From positions 229,378 to 293,377 of the forward strand of contig JACPVX010000051.1 in NCBI GenBank assembly GCA_016191555.1: DNA of 64,000 bases, written 5' to 3'. The notes under the pieces were generated by a model. The model had not been told where the DNA came from. It did not search any database and was given only the letters and a program-made list of their open reading frames with translations. This document shows, piece after piece, positions 26,114-35,709 of the stretch. The first letter of the stretch is position 1; each line of letters opens with the position of its first letter. Origin of the DNA: Bacteroidota bacterium. GTDB taxonomy: Bacteria > Bacteroidota > Bacteroidia > Cytophagales > Cyclobacteriaceae. The translations under genes and the position numbers were made by a program.

Positions 26114-27067
26114 CTACAGCTTTTTCATCAAGCATGTATAGAGCGCGATCATGCTGTCAATGTCTTTCTTGTGAACTTTTTCATTGGGAGTGTGTGGTCC
26201 CAGCTCAGGCGCACCGACAAAACACCAGTCGAATGGATAAGGGCTTCGTTGCAATTCGCCTCCATCGCTAGAGCCCATTCCCTCCACTTCAAGTTGATAG
26301 GGAATTTCATTTTCTTGTGCTAAGCGAATGATTTTATCGACAAAACTTCTGCGAGGAATATTTCGATCGCGCAATGAAATAGCAGCGCCCTTGCCGTGCT
26401 CCACACCTTCCGTTATCCACGTGATGTCGGAGATAAGGGCCTGGCGCACGCCCCATTTTTTGTAGATGAAATCAGCTAAGTATCCAACGGACCCTCCGCC
26501 ATGTTCTTCCCAACAACTAAAAATAATCACACCATCTTTTAATGTCTCGGCCACTTTCAATGCATTGTAAATCCCCAATCGATTATCCAGATAAGCAGTT
26601 TCAATAAATTCTTCGCTTACGCGGAAATCGATTTTATAAGTGAGCGGTGTACCTCGTTCAATCAGTCGACCAAATTTGTAGAAAGCGTGATCTTCTTTGT
26701 CAAATTCCAACTCACATTCGATTGGGCCAAGACTATCCTGCCCCACTAATTTAGTACCCATATCGGCATCGGGGCTACCAATGGAGAGCAATTGATTGAA
26801 GTAGCGCACTGTAAAACCGATACTATCCATGTGTGCAAAAATGGCGGTACGTGGTTTGCCGAATTTTAGAATCAAACAATCCTGAAATTCATCTCCCTCG
26901 ATGATCGTTGGCTTACTAACCCAATTTTTTTTCGCTTGCTTGATGTATTTCAGCAAGAAATCCTTCATGGGTTTTTCATGACCTGAGGGTGCCTGCACTT
27001 CGCAGAGTTGTTTCAGCAAACTCCAATCTTCGCTGTTTTTGGTCGACTTTCTTTTTTCTTTTGCCAT
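26114..27067 (-). CDS. M42 family metallo-aminopeptidase
   Basis: This 317-residue cytoplasmic peptidase has the co-catalytic metal motif set: HMDSIGF, LDNRLG, EEHGGGSVG, a late SDG segment and a His in LGPHTPNEK. These place it with M42 aminopeptidases that trim peptides in the cytosol. The ATG at 27067 is chosen over a TTG three codons earlier. It is divergent from upp, with 45 bp between starts. Confidence 0.9.
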   Translation of the reverse strand: MAKEKRKSTKNSEDWSLLKQLCEVQAPSGHEKPMKDFLLKYIKQAKKNWVSKPTIIEGDEFQDCLILKFGKPRTAIFAHMDSIGFTVRYFNQLLSIGSPDADMGTKLVGQDSLGPIECELEFDKEDHAFYKFGRLIERGTPLTYKIDFRVSEEFIETAYLDNRLGIYNALKVAETLKDGVIIFSCWEEHGGGSVGYLADFIYKKWGVRQALISDITWITEGVEHGKGAAISLRDRNIPRRSFVDKIIRLAQENEIPYQLEVEGMGSSDGGELQRSPYPFDWCFVGAPELGPHTPNEKVHKKDIDSMIALYTCLMKKL

Positions 27068-27112
27068 ATTCTGCAACTTTATCTTAAATTTTGGACAGAT
27101 AAAAGGTAAATT

Positions 27113-27760
27113 ATGGATGTCTTTGTTTTGAATAAGGAAAACTCGGTGGCAAATCAGTTTTTGATCGAGCTACGAGATAAAAATATTCAACAAGACAGAA
27201 TGAGGTTTCGTCAAAATTTGACAAGGTTGGGAGAAGTGATGGCTTATGAAATTTCGAAGAAACTGGCTTACCATCAGGTAGTTGTTGAGACACCTCTGAA
27301 ATCCACGCAAGCATTTGCCATCAAACAACAACCGGTTTTGATTACGGTGCTTCGTGCCGGTTTGCCCTACTTTCAAGGTTTCCTAAATTATTTTGATCGG
27401 GCTGATAGTGGATTTATTGGTGCCTATCGCAAAGAAGGCGAGCAAGAACTCACTATTCAACTCGATTATCTGGCTACCCCTTCTTTACAAAATCGCGAAG
27501 TAATTTTGATTGATCCGATGCTGGCCACTGGTAACTCGGTGATCCGATCGGTGGCGGCACTATTAAAGCATGGAAGCCCATTGCATGTTTATGTGGCATC
27601 GCTGGTAGCTGCTCCCGAGGGAGTAAAAAATATAAATGAGCATCTGACAGTCGCTTCTTCCTTATTTACTGTATCTATGGATGAAAATCTCAACTCCGAA
27701 TTTTACATTGTACCCGGTTTAGGCGATGCAGGAGATTTGAGTTTCGGAGAAAAAATTTAA
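27113..27760 (+). CDS. upp: uracil phosphoribosyltransferase
   Basis: This 215-residue pyrimidine salvage enzyme makes UMP from uracil and PRPP. The RAGLPYFQGFL loop and the PRPP-binding LIDPMLATGNSV are diagnostic, and the tail VPGLGDAGDLSFGE binds uracil. It is followed after one base by a small membrane protein gene, suggesting a shared transcript. Confidence 0.95.
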   Translation: MDVFVLNKENSVANQFLIELRDKNIQQDRMRFRQNLTRLGEVMAYEISKKLAYHQVVVETPLKSTQAFAIKQQPVLITVLRAGLPYFQGFLNYFDRADSGFIGAYRKEGEQELTIQLDYLATPSLQNREVILIDPMLATGNSVIRSVAALLKHGSPLHVYVASLVAAPEGVKNINEHLTVASSLFTVSMDENLNSEFYIVPGLGDAGDLSFGEKI

Positions 27761-27761
27761 T

Positions 27762-28217
27762 ATGCTCGAAGAAATTCTCAAGGCGATTCCGGTAGTGTTG
27801 GCCAGTGCCATCAAGTTTATTTTGGGGCCATTACAAGGTTATGCTTTAAAGCTACACCCGATTACCACTAGTTTGTCGACCATCTTGGGAATGATGATAA
27901 GCGTTGTAGCGTTTACTTATTTTGGCGATTGGTTGAAGAAAAGATGGTTCAGCCGTTTTTTTCAACCAGCTGCAAATCCTTCCAATAGCAGACGAAAGTT
28001 CATGATCCTTTTACGAAAGTATGGATTGGGCGGAATTGCCTTTTTTACACCCCTTATATTAACCCCGATTGGAGGTACCATTTTGGCGATTGGCCTAAAT
28101 AAGCCCAAAGGAAAGATTTTGCTTTTTATGTTGATTAGTGCCATTGGCTGGAGTATCGTTTTTACAGCCGCCATTTACTCCTTCGGCAGAGCGGTTTTGC
28201 CCAATTTTATCAAGTGA
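27762..28217 (+). CDS. small integral membrane protein (possible small multidrug export family)
   Basis: This 151-residue protein has about four hydrophobic segments, with GGIAFFTPLILTPIGGTILAI in the second half. The pattern resembles the Sm_multidrug_ex family, but I cannot exclude another small membrane family. It starts one base after the upp stop. Confidence 0.7.
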   Translation: MLEEILKAIPVVLASAIKFILGPLQGYALKLHPITTSLSTILGMMISVVAFTYFGDWLKKRWFSRFFQPAANPSNSRRKFMILLRKYGLGGIAFFTPLILTPIGGTILAIGLNKPKGKILLFMLISAIGWSIVFTAAIYSFGRAVLPNFIK

Positions 28218-28233
28218 GATTGACCCTTGCCAT

Positions 28234-28263
28234 TTGCCGCACAACTTAATTATCCTAATTTTG
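28234..28263 (+). promoter_or_regulatory. Bacteroidota promoter of sucD (TTG-N19-TAATTTTG)
   Basis: TTG at 28234-28236 and TAATTTTG at 28256-28263 are separated by 19 bp, the optimal spacing. The start codon is 24 bp downstream, giving a short leader. Confidence 0.8.
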
Positions 28264-28286
28264 TGAGCTAACCTACTAAGAAGTTT

Positions 28287-29162
28287 ATGAGCGTACTAGT
28301 CAATAAAAACTCCCGCATTATTGTTCAAGGATTTACTGGAACAGAAGGATCTTTCCACGCTAGCCAGATGATTGAGTACGGCACCAACGTAGTAGGAGGT
28401 GTAACACCCGGCAAAGGAGGTCAAACGCATTTGGACAAACCTGTTTTCAATACGGTGAAAGAAGCCGTTGAAAAGACAGGAGCCGATGTTTCGATCATTT
28501 TCGTTCCTCCGGCTTTTGCAGCCGATTCGATTATGGAAGCTGCCGAAGGTGGAATCAAGGTAATTGTTGCCATTACAGAAGGTATTCCTGTAAAGGACAT
28601 GATGATTGCCAAACAATACGTAAAAGATAGAAAAGCAACTTTAATAGGCCCGAATTGCCCTGGTGTAATTACTCCGGGCGAAGCCAAAGTAGGCATCATG
28701 CCTGGCTTCGTGTTCAAGAAAGGCCGCATTGGTATAGTATCCAAATCAGGTACGCTGACTTACGAAGCAGCTGATCAAATTGTGAAAGCAGGCTTAGGTA
28801 TCAGCACAGCTATTGGAATTGGCGGTGACCCGATCATCGGAACACCGACAAAAGATGCAGTTGAATTATTGATGAACGACCCTGAAACTGATGCTATCGT
28901 GATGATCGGTGAGATCGGTGGAAGCTATGAACCCGTAGCGGCTCGTTGGATCAAAGAAACCGGAAACAAAAAACCTGTGGTTGGTTTCATCGCTGGTCAA
29001 ACTGCGCCTCCCGGCCGCAGAATGGGCCATGCCGGTGCCATCATTGGTGGTGCTGAAGACACAGCCGAAGCCAAAATGAAAATCATGCGTGAGTGTGGTA
29101 TCCACGTGGTGGAATCACCTGCTTTGATTGGCGACACGATGTTAAAAGCACTGGGCAAATAA
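28287..29162 (+). CDS. sucD: succinyl-CoA ligase alpha subunit
   Basis: This 291-residue TCA-cycle enzyme subunit forms succinate and ATP from succinyl-CoA. It has [11 protein letters not shown] near the N-terminus (CoA site), [16 protein letters not shown] and the phosphohistidine motif GHAGAIIGG about residue 248. The beta-subunit gene is not adjacent, so the alpha gene has its own promoter and terminator. Confidence 0.98.
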   Translation: MSVLVNKNSRIIVQGFTGTEGSFHASQMIEYGTNVVGGVTPGKGGQTHLDKPVFNTVKEAVEKTGADVSIIFVPPAFAADSIMEAAEGGIKVIVAITEGIPVKDMMIAKQYVKDRKATLIGPNCPGVITPGEAKVGIMPGFVFKKGRIGIVSKSGTLTYEAADQIVKAGLGISTAIGIGGDPIIGTPTKDAVELLMNDPETDAIVMIGEIGGSYEPVAARWIKETGNKKPVVGFIAGQTAPPGRRMGHAGAIIGGAEDTAEAKMKIMRECGIHVVESPALIGDTMLKALGK

Positions 29163-29174
29163 CCCAGCGCTTTT
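29144..29174 (+). terminator. intrinsic terminator overlapping the sucD stop codon
   Basis: AAAAGC-A-CTGGG (29144-29155) pairs with CCCAG-C-GCTTTT (29163-29174), leaving one A/C mismatch. The loop contains the TAA stop codon of sucD. The T-run is short, so efficiency may be moderate. Confidence 0.65.
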
Positions 29175-29188
29175 ATCTCATTTTATTT

Positions 29189-30538
29189 TTATAATAACTC
29201 GTTTGCCAGATTGGCAAGTTCTGAACGCTCGCCTTTTTCTAAAGTGACGTGTGCATATAATTCATGATCTTTTAAGCGATCGATGATGTACGACAATCCA
29301 TTACTTTGCGAATCCAAGTAAGGAGTATCGATCTGATGAATATCACCCGTGAAAATAATCTTTGTGTTTTCTCCTGCGCGGGTGATGATCGTTTTGACTT
29401 CATGCGGTGTTAGGTTTTGAGCTTCATCCACAATGAAGATGATGTTCGATAAACTTCTGCCTCTGATGTAAGCTAGCGGAGTAATCACCAGTTTTTCGTT
29501 TTGTACCATCTCGGTAATCTTGGCGTATTCTTTATCGCTTTCGCTGTATTGATTTTGAATAAACTTCAGGTTATCCCACAGCGGCTCCATGTAGGGATTC
29601 AATTTTGATTTGATATCACCCGGCAGATAGCCAATGTCTTTGTTGCTGAGTGGTACGATCGGGCGTGCGAGGTAAATTTGTTTGTATTCACGTTTTTGTT
29701 CCAGCGCAGCGGCCAATGCAATCAATGTTTTTCCGGTTCCGGCAACGCCTTGCATGGACACCAATTTAATCTCTGGTTTGAGAACGGCATGAATCGCGAA
29801 AGCTTGCTCTGCATTGCGAGGCTTGATGCCATACGCATTTCGTTTTTCTACCTGCTCCACCATGCCGTTGGCCGAATTGTAAAAGGCGAGTACCGATTTT
29901 TTGCCGTTGCGAAGAATATAGTAGTGGTTCTTCATCGGCTTTTGTTTGCCGAGCACTTCTTCCGGAGGGCAATAGCCTTTTTCGTAGATCAGATCAATGG
30001 CATCCGAAGTGGCATTATCCACAATAGTTCTGCCGGTATGCAGAGAACTGATGTTTTGAATTTTGCCGGTGGTGTAATCTTCCGCAGTGAGGCCAAGCGC
30101 TTTGGCTTTCAGGCGTAGGTTAATGTCTTTCGAAACCAAAATCACCTTGCGCCCTTTTTCTTCTTTTTGAAGATGCAAAGCAGCATTTAGAATGCGATGA
30201 TCCGGTTTGTCTTCGTTGAAGACTTTGTTGGCATCAACTTGGGTGGTGCCACCCGTGTCCATCACCACTTTAAAATTCCCTTTGCCTTTTCCGTTGATCG
30301 GATTCCACTGGTGGAGCATTTGGTTTTTGGCCAGTTTGTCAATCAGACGGATGAACTCGCGAGCTTCGAAGTTTTTGGTATCGTTGCCCTTTTTGAAATT
30401 GTCGAGTTCTTCTAATACCGTGATGGGAATGCCGATGTCGTGTTCATCGAAGTTTAGAATGCTATTGTGCTCGAAGATGATAACAGAAGTGTCGAGGACG
30501 AAAATCTTCTTATCCTTTTCTTTTTTGGTCTTGCTCAT
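29189..30538 (-). CDS. PhoH2: PIN domain fused to PhoH-type ATPase
   Basis: This 449-residue protein has an N-terminal PIN nuclease domain (FVLDTSVIIFEHNS, with acidic residues across 1-140). A C-terminal PhoH P-loop domain has Walker A GVAGTGKTLIAL about residue 265 and Walker B FIVDEAQNLTP. Such fusions act as RNA helicase-ribonucleases. In some bacteria they are linked to toxin-antitoxin genes, but no antitoxin-sized gene is adjacent here. It is convergent with sucD. Confidence 0.95.
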   Translation of the reverse strand: MSKTKKEKDKKIFVLDTSVIIFEHNSILNFDEHDIGIPITVLEELDNFKKGNDTKNFEAREFIRLIDKLAKNQMLHQWNPINGKGKGNFKVVMDTGGTTQVDANKVFNEDKPDHRILNAALHLQKEEKGRKVILVSKDINLRLKAKALGLTAEDYTTGKIQNISSLHTGRTIVDNATSDAIDLIYEKGYCPPEEVLGKQKPMKNHYYILRNGKKSVLAFYNSANGMVEQVEKRNAYGIKPRNAEQAFAIHAVLKPEIKLVSMQGVAGTGKTLIALAAALEQKREYKQIYLARPIVPLSNKDIGYLPGDIKSKLNPYMEPLWDNLKFIQNQYSESDKEYAKITEMVQNEKLVITPLAYIRGRSLSNIIFIVDEAQNLTPHEVKTIITRAGENTKIIFTGDIHQIDTPYLDSQSNGLSYIIDRLKDHELYAHVTLEKGERSELANLANELL

Positions 30539-30708
30539 AGGGCGTGGGCTATAATAAAAAATCGCGGAGACACGTTTCTTGCAGAGCTACTGAAAACTGT
30601 GCAGATATAAAACGTTTCTTCGCGACATTTATTCTTTACTATAAACTAAGTAAAGCAATCGCATAAAAGCAATTTTTTCGGATCATTAATTTGTGATGAT
30701 TTGTAATT

Positions 30709-31380
30709 TTAGCTCGCCCCGCGACTGTATAAATCTCCTTTTTCTGAAGCGGTGATTTTCAACACATCAGCCAACACGAGCAAGATCAGCTTACGCGATG
30801 CTTTGAAACGGTTCAGTCCGGTTAGCTCCCGAAATTGTGGCAAGGTGATGGTTTTATGTTCTTCCAGGTATTTCATCAGTTGATTCTCATGATCGCCATA
30901 CGTAAACTGAATATCTTTTTTCTTGCGTGTTCTTCTTATGATCTCTTGCATTTCGGCACTTGCCTTGATGCTCATGTCTTTGACGCGCACATAGGTCTCA
31001 GAAGTTTCTTTGTCGATGGCGTAGAAGTGCGGTCTTCGATCGCTCTCCGGAATATCCAAACGAATGACAAATCGATTTTCGCGTAAAGCGAATAAGCTTT
31101 CATTGTAGATCAAAGTTGGTTTGCAGTTTTGAAGTGCTCTTTGAACCTCGATCATTTCATCTTCTGGATATTTTACACCTACCAGCGATCCATCATCGTC
31201 CACGCCAATCAAAACCGTGCCGCCATGCGTGTTGGCAAAGGCAATCATTTCACGTACTACCTTTTCGGGATGTGTGGCCTTCCGTTTAAATTCCAGATGA
31301 ATTCCTTCACCTTGAATGGCCAACTTACGCAGCTCGTATAAGTGCTCTTCATTAAACCTTATATCCTCCCAGTTTTTCAC
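30709..31380 (-). CDS. AlbA_2 (Schlafen-type) domain protein with C-terminal winged helix
   Basis: This 223-residue protein carries the AlbA_2 domain: HLEFKRKATHPEKVVREM then FANTHGGTVLIGVDDDG, residues about 27-66. The C-terminal ~70 residues look like a winged helix (LPQFRELTGLNRFKASRKL). Proteins of this type bind nucleic acid or nucleotides; function here is unknown. The start is GTG at 31380 because no ATG fits. It lies between phoH2 and the AAA+ gene but with gaps suggesting separate transcription. Confidence 0.85.
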   Translation of the reverse strand: MKNWEDIRFNEEHLYELRKLAIQGEGIHLEFKRKATHPEKVVREMIAFANTHGGTVLIGVDDDGSLVGVKYPEDEMIEVQRALQNCKPTLIYNESLFALRENRFVIRLDIPESDRRPHFYAIDKETSETYVRVKDMSIKASAEMQEIIRRTRKKKDIQFTYGDHENQLMKYLEEHKTITLPQFRELTGLNRFKASRKLILLVLADVLKITASEKGDLYSRGAS

Positions 31381-31434
31381 CCGCGCAAGTTCCGTTTTTG
31401 TAGACTTAACTCAAAGGAGCGAAAATTAACTGAC

Positions 31435-32955
31435 CTAATTCTTAAACCCTCTCAATTCATCATCTTCCTCGCCATCATCATCTTCCGGACTAGGTGGACT
31501 GAACATGCTACTCAATAAATCTTTGAATTGATGCCCGGCTGTCAAGTGGTGTTTGCTGATCAAACTATATTCAGCTAAACCGTGCAACGCAAACTCCATC
31601 AGAAATAATTTCATGGCTGCATCTTGGCCTTTATGAAATTCATTCACCAAGTCAAGCAAACCGGGAACTCCCTTCAAGGTCTTTTCAAAATCGGCCTGAT
31701 TCATATCGTGCAACAAGTCGGTAGTGTTGCCATCGCCAAACCAGTTAGTAATTTTTTTGTACGGACTTTTTTCCTTTTGCTTTCTGAATTTATCCGGATC
31801 AGGAAAATAATTCACAAACTGACTGCGAATGGCTTTGCCCACCAGATTTTGCGCCACAATGCCCGGCCCTTCTTGCTGGCCTTCATATACCAATTCTACC
31901 TTGCCGGTGATAGAAGGAACTACGCCAATAAAATCAGATACACGAATAGCAGCGGTCTTTTCCTGATTGATGAAACTTCTACGCTCGGCTGCAGCTACTA
32001 AGTTTTCGTAGGCCGAAATGGTGAGGCGTGCAGAAACGCCACTTTTTGAATCGACAAATTCACTCTTGCGTGCTTCGAAAGCAATTTGTTCGATCAGATC
32101 TTTGGTAATCTCCACACCGGTTACGCGGCTTTTTTGTTCTTCGCGAATACGTGCTTCTTGTTGGGTAATTTTTTTACCAATATCCATGGTCTTCGGATAG
32201 TGGGTAATGATCTGGCTGTCTATTCGGTCTTTCAGTGGCGTTACTATGCTTCCACGATTGGTGTAGTCTTCCGGATTGGCGGTGAACACAAATTGAATAT
32301 CCAGCGGCAAGCGTAATTTAAATCCACGAATTTGAATGTCGCCTTCTTGTAAAATATTAAAGAGCGCCACCTGAATGCGTGCTTGCAAATCAGGAAGTTC
32401 GTTGATGACAAAGATGCTGCGATGCGACCGCGGGATTAACCCGAAATGAATAACGCGTTCATCGGAATAAGGTAATTTCAATGTGGCTGCCTTGATGGGA
32501 TCTACATCACCAATCAAATCGGCAATCGATACATCGGGTGTTGCTAATTTTTCGGTATAGCGCTCATCGCGGTGCAACCAAGTGATGGGAGTGCTATCAC
32601 CCAACTCAGCAACCTTGTCGCGACCAAATCGCGAAATCGGATGAAGTGGATCGTCATTCAATTCAGATCCTTCTATGACAGGAATAAATTCATCAAGCAG
32701 ATTAACCATCAATCGCGCCAAGCGTGTTTTCGCCTGACCGCGTAAGCCTAACAAATTCACATCATGGCCAGCGAGGATGGCTCTTTCTAAATCGGGGATA
32801 ACTGTTTCCTCATATCCCCAGATTCCTTCAAAAACATTCTCTTTGGTTTTTAATTTTTCAATCAGATTCGCGCGAAGCTCATCTTTGATGGTTTTGAATT
32901 TGTATCCGGCCGATTTTAACTGTGCGAGTGTTTTTATGTTTTTGTGGTCTTTCAT
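31435..32955 (-). CDS. AAA+ ATPase, magnesium-chelatase ChlI-like
   Basis: This 506-residue ATPase has the Walker A variant GLRGQAKTRLAR about residue 70. The usual Walker B DE pair reads NE (FVINELPDL), as known in this ChlI-like subfamily. ANPEDYTNRG and TPLKDRID match sensor-type motifs. It is encoded next to a VWA protein, a pairing that in MoxR-VWA systems acts as a chaperone pair for cofactor or complex assembly. The acidic C-terminus is DDDGEEDDE. The client is unknown. The VWA gene upstream ends 39 bp before it starts. Confidence 0.92.
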   Translation of the reverse strand: MKDHKNIKTLAQLKSAGYKFKTIKDELRANLIEKLKTKENVFEGIWGYEETVIPDLERAILAGHDVNLLGLRGQAKTRLARLMVNLLDEFIPVIEGSELNDDPLHPISRFGRDKVAELGDSTPITWLHRDERYTEKLATPDVSIADLIGDVDPIKAATLKLPYSDERVIHFGLIPRSHRSIFVINELPDLQARIQVALFNILQEGDIQIRGFKLRLPLDIQFVFTANPEDYTNRGSIVTPLKDRIDSQIITHYPKTMDIGKKITQQEARIREEQKSRVTGVEITKDLIEQIAFEARKSEFVDSKSGVSARLTISAYENLVAAAERRSFINQEKTAAIRVSDFIGVVPSITGKVELVYEGQQEGPGIVAQNLVGKAIRSQFVNYFPDPDKFRKQKEKSPYKKITNWFGDGNTTDLLHDMNQADFEKTLKGVPGLLDLVNEFHKGQDAAMKLFLMEFALHGLAEYSLISKHHLTAGHQFKDLLSSMFSPPSPEDDDGEEDDELRGFKN

Positions 32956-32994
32956 TTATTTAAGAAGTCAGAATGGAATGAATTTAAAATGATG

Positions 32995-34092
32995 TTAAAG
33001 ATTCTTCGAGCGGTTTCTTTTAAAGTCTTCGAAAATCAGATCGCCCAATCCTTGCAAGCTGCTGTAATACGCATTCCCATTATTGGCTTTCGTGAATTCG
33101 CGTACGAAAGCTTTCAAATAAGGATCAGTAGCAATCATGAAAGTAGTGACGGGTATTTTTGTTTTTCGAAGTTGGGTAGCCAAATCGAGTGTTTTGTTCA
33201 GGATTTTGTGATCCAAGCCAAAACTGTTTTTGTAATATTTAATGCCTTGCTTGATGCACGTGGGTTTCCCATCGGTGATCATGAAGATTTGCTTGTTGGC
33301 GTTTTTGCGTCTTCGCAAAATATCCATAGCCAATTCCAAGCCGGCTACGGTGTTGGTGTGAAATGGTCCCACTTGTAAGTAGGGGAGGTCTTTGATTTCA
33401 ATCTGCCAGGCATCGTCACCAAATACCAGAATGTCCAGCGTGTCTTTCGGATATTTTTTCTTGATCAATTCGGCCAAAGCCATTGCCACTTTTTTGGCTG
33501 GCGTGATGCGATCTTCGCCATACAAAATCATCGAGTGCGAAATGTCAATCATCAACACCGTGGAGGTTTGAGTTTTGAATTCACTCTCCAGCACTTCGAG
33601 GTCGCTTTCCATCATGCGGAAGTCATCCAGACCATGATTGATTTGCGCGTTTCGCAGTGATTCAGTCATCGAGATTTGCTCCACGGCATCGCCAAATTCG
33701 TAATCACGTCTATCGGTGGTGGTTTCATCGCCACGTCCGCTGTGTGGAGTTTTGTGATCGCCTGTTTTTGATTTTTTCAGCTTCCCGAAAATTTCTTCCA
33801 ATGCGGATTGACGCATACTTTGCTCTGCCTTCGCCTTGAGTTTGAAGCCGCCATTGGGTCCTTCATCGCTGATGTATCCATTCTTTTTGAGATCTTCAAT
33901 AAAGTCTCCAATTCCGTATTGATCGTTGGTCAATCCATACTGTTTATCCACTTCCGTCAGCCATTGCAATGCTTCCGACACATTTCCCGAAGTGATCAGA
34001 ATTAACTGCATGAAAATCTTCAGCAGTCTTTCGAAATCGCTTTTTTCGCTTTCGGGCGGGGGTGTGTATTTGGAAAAACGATGGCCGAGCAT
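32995..34092 (-). CDS. VWA domain protein, partner of the AAA+ ATPase
   Basis: This 365-residue protein has a C-terminal von Willebrand A domain with the MIDAS motif DISHSM about residue 178, followed by the DGKPT loop. The N-terminal half is charged, with KSKTGDHKT, and probably helical. It and the AAA+ protein are likely one functional unit; VWA and AAA+ partners often share an operon. Confidence 0.9.
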   Translation of the reverse strand: MLGHRFSKYTPPPESEKSDFERLLKIFMQLILITSGNVSEALQWLTEVDKQYGLTNDQYGIGDFIEDLKKNGYISDEGPNGGFKLKAKAEQSMRQSALEEIFGKLKKSKTGDHKTPHSGRGDETTTDRRDYEFGDAVEQISMTESLRNAQINHGLDDFRMMESDLEVLESEFKTQTSTVLMIDISHSMILYGEDRITPAKKVAMALAELIKKKYPKDTLDILVFGDDAWQIEIKDLPYLQVGPFHTNTVAGLELAMDILRRRKNANKQIFMITDGKPTCIKQGIKYYKNSFGLDHKILNKTLDLATQLRKTKIPVTTFMIATDPYLKAFVREFTKANNGNAYYSSLQGLGDLIFEDFKRNRSKNL

Positions 34093-34258
34093 AAGTGTGT
34101 AAAATTCTGATGTAGCTAAATAACCAAATAATTGTGCAATCTGTTTCAGGCTGCTCTAAACTTTATCCATTAAGTCACTTTATCTTCAAAAATGACCTCT
34201 TATGGAACCTATGTAAGGAAATTGTCGTTGTGAGCAATATAATTTGAAACGATACGTC

Positions 34259-34266
34259 TACTTTTG
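34259..34266 (+). promoter_or_regulatory. -7 element TACTTTTG upstream of small lipoprotein gene
   Basis: TACTTTTG matches TAnnTTTG and lies 22 bp before the small lipoprotein ATG. No ideal -33 TTG is seen (nearest spacings 12 and 28 bp). Confidence 0.5.
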
Positions 34267-34288
34267 TATCAACTTTAATCTAATTATC

Positions 34289-34411
34289 ATGAAAAAGTCA
34301 ATTGTGCTCATTTTAGTGGTAGCTGCTTTAGCAACGGCTTGTAGCCAGTATACTTGCCCTACCTATTCAAAGGCACCTGAAGCGAAGCCAGCCAAGACAA
34401 ACCGAATTTAA
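34289..34411 (+). CDS. 40-residue lipoprotein
   Basis: This small gene encodes a Lys-rich N-terminus, a hydrophobic stretch and the lipobox LATAC (Cys18), then a short tail containing CPTYSKAPEAKPAK. It has its own -7 element and an intrinsic terminator, so it is a separate transcription unit. The sequence resembles small Cytophagales lipoproteins with a CPTY tail that I recall, but no function is known. It is short enough to be missed by length-limited gene callers. Confidence 0.75.
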   Translation: MKKSIVLILVVAALATACSQYTCPTYSKAPEAKPAKTNRI

Positions 34412-34435
34412 TTCGAGAGTTCTTTTCGAATATGC

Positions 34436-34458
34436 AGCCACTTTACGTGGCTTTTTTT
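34436..34458 (+). terminator. intrinsic terminator after the small lipoprotein gene
   Basis: AGCCAC (34436-34441) pairs with GTGGCT (34447-34452), followed by seven T. It ends at the convergent stop of bshA. Confidence 0.85.
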
Positions 34459-35605
34459 ATTTGTGGCTGAGCATTTCCGCTCTCGACTTTGCTAAGATTC
34501 GCTCGTAAAACGATTCGTAGAGCGGCAAAATGTTAGATATATCAAATTCCTTCGCGCGTTTCAAGGCGCTTTCTTTAAAACGGGGAAGGTTATCCTTATC
34601 CAAGATGAACAATGACTTGCGTGTCATGTCTTCGATATCGCCCACATTGCTCATAAAACCCGTTACACCCGGAACATTCAATTCGGGCAAACCCCCGGTG
34701 TTCGAGGAGATCACCGGAACTTCGCATGCCATCGCCTCCAGTGCAGCTAATCCAAAACTTTCTTTTTCAGACGGCATTAAAAACAAATCGGCAACGGATA
34801 ACACTTCTTCAACTGCTTCTTGCTTTCCTAAGAAACGAATGTCGTGTGAAATGCCCAGATCGTGCGCTTGCTTTTCTGCCTTGGCGCGTTCAGGACCATC
34901 ACCAATCATCAGCAACTTAGCCGGAATTTCTTTTTGAATGTTGTAGAAAATATCTACTACATCTTTAATGCGTTTTACTTTACGGAAGTTGGAGGTGTGT
35001 ACAATCAGCGCTTCGCCATTGGGGCAAATTGCTTTCTTGAAATGATCTTTCTTCTGCTTTTTGAATTTCTCCAGATCGATGAAATTGGGGATTACTTCAA
35101 TATCGCGGGTGATTTTGAAAAATTCGTAGGTCTCTCTTTTCAAATCTTCGGATACGGAAGTAACACCATCGGATTGATTAATACTAAATGTAACCACCGG
35201 TTCGTAAGAAGGATCTTTTCCCACCAGCGTTATGTCTGTTCCGTGCAAGGTGGTTACTACAGGAATGTAAATGCCTTCTGTTTTTAAAATTTGTTTAGCC
35301 ATATAAGCGGCTGAAGCATGCGGGATGGCATAATGCACATGAAGCAAATCGAGTTGTTCGTTTTTCACAACGCTCACCATTTTGCTGGCTAGCGCCAATT
35401 CGTAAGGCGCGTATTCAAACAATGGATACGAACGAAAATCAACTTCGTGATAAAATAAGTTTTCATTCAGGAAATCGAGGCGACTCGGCTGGCTGTAGGT
35501 GATAAAATGAATCATGTGGCCTTCTTTGGCCAGCGCTTTGCCCAACTCAGTGGCCACTACTCCACTTCCACCAAAGGTGGGATAACATACGATTCCTATT
35601 TTCAT
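34457..35605 (-). CDS. bshA: bacillithiol glycosyltransferase BshA
   Basis: This 382-residue GT4 enzyme transfers GlcNAc from UDP-GlcNAc to L-malate, the first step of bacillithiol synthesis. The start MKIGIVCYPTFGGSGVVATE is diagnostic, as are HVHYAIPHA, the TTLHGTDITL motif and the C-terminal EKESFGLAALEAMA nucleotide-sugar site. Later bacillithiol genes are not in the window. It stands apart from the small lipoprotein transcript, with convergent ends. Confidence 0.96.
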   Translation of the reverse strand: MKIGIVCYPTFGGSGVVATELGKALAKEGHMIHFITYSQPSRLDFLNENLFYHEVDFRSYPLFEYAPYELALASKMVSVVKNEQLDLLHVHYAIPHASAAYMAKQILKTEGIYIPVVTTLHGTDITLVGKDPSYEPVVTFSINQSDGVTSVSEDLKRETYEFFKITRDIEVIPNFIDLEKFKKQKKDHFKKAICPNGEALIVHTSNFRKVKRIKDVVDIFYNIQKEIPAKLLMIGDGPERAKAEKQAHDLGISHDIRFLGKQEAVEEVLSVADLFLMPSEKESFGLAALEAMACEVPVISSNTGGLPELNVPGVTGFMSNVGDIEDMTRKSLFILDKDNLPRFKESALKRAKEFDISNILPLYESFYERILAKSRAEMLSHK

Positions 35606-35709
35606 TCTTTTTTCCTATTCAATACGGTTTACTCTTATTCGGTTCGTTTGAGGCATCTATAACTTCATTTTTCCCTTTTTGGTTTCCCGAACCTTGGGTG
35701 ATTTGATAG

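Noticed and set aside
34081..34288. Gap upstream of the small lipoprotein as an RNA gene
   Set aside because: No stable stem, tRNA-like fold or terminator other than the one after the lipoprotein was seen.
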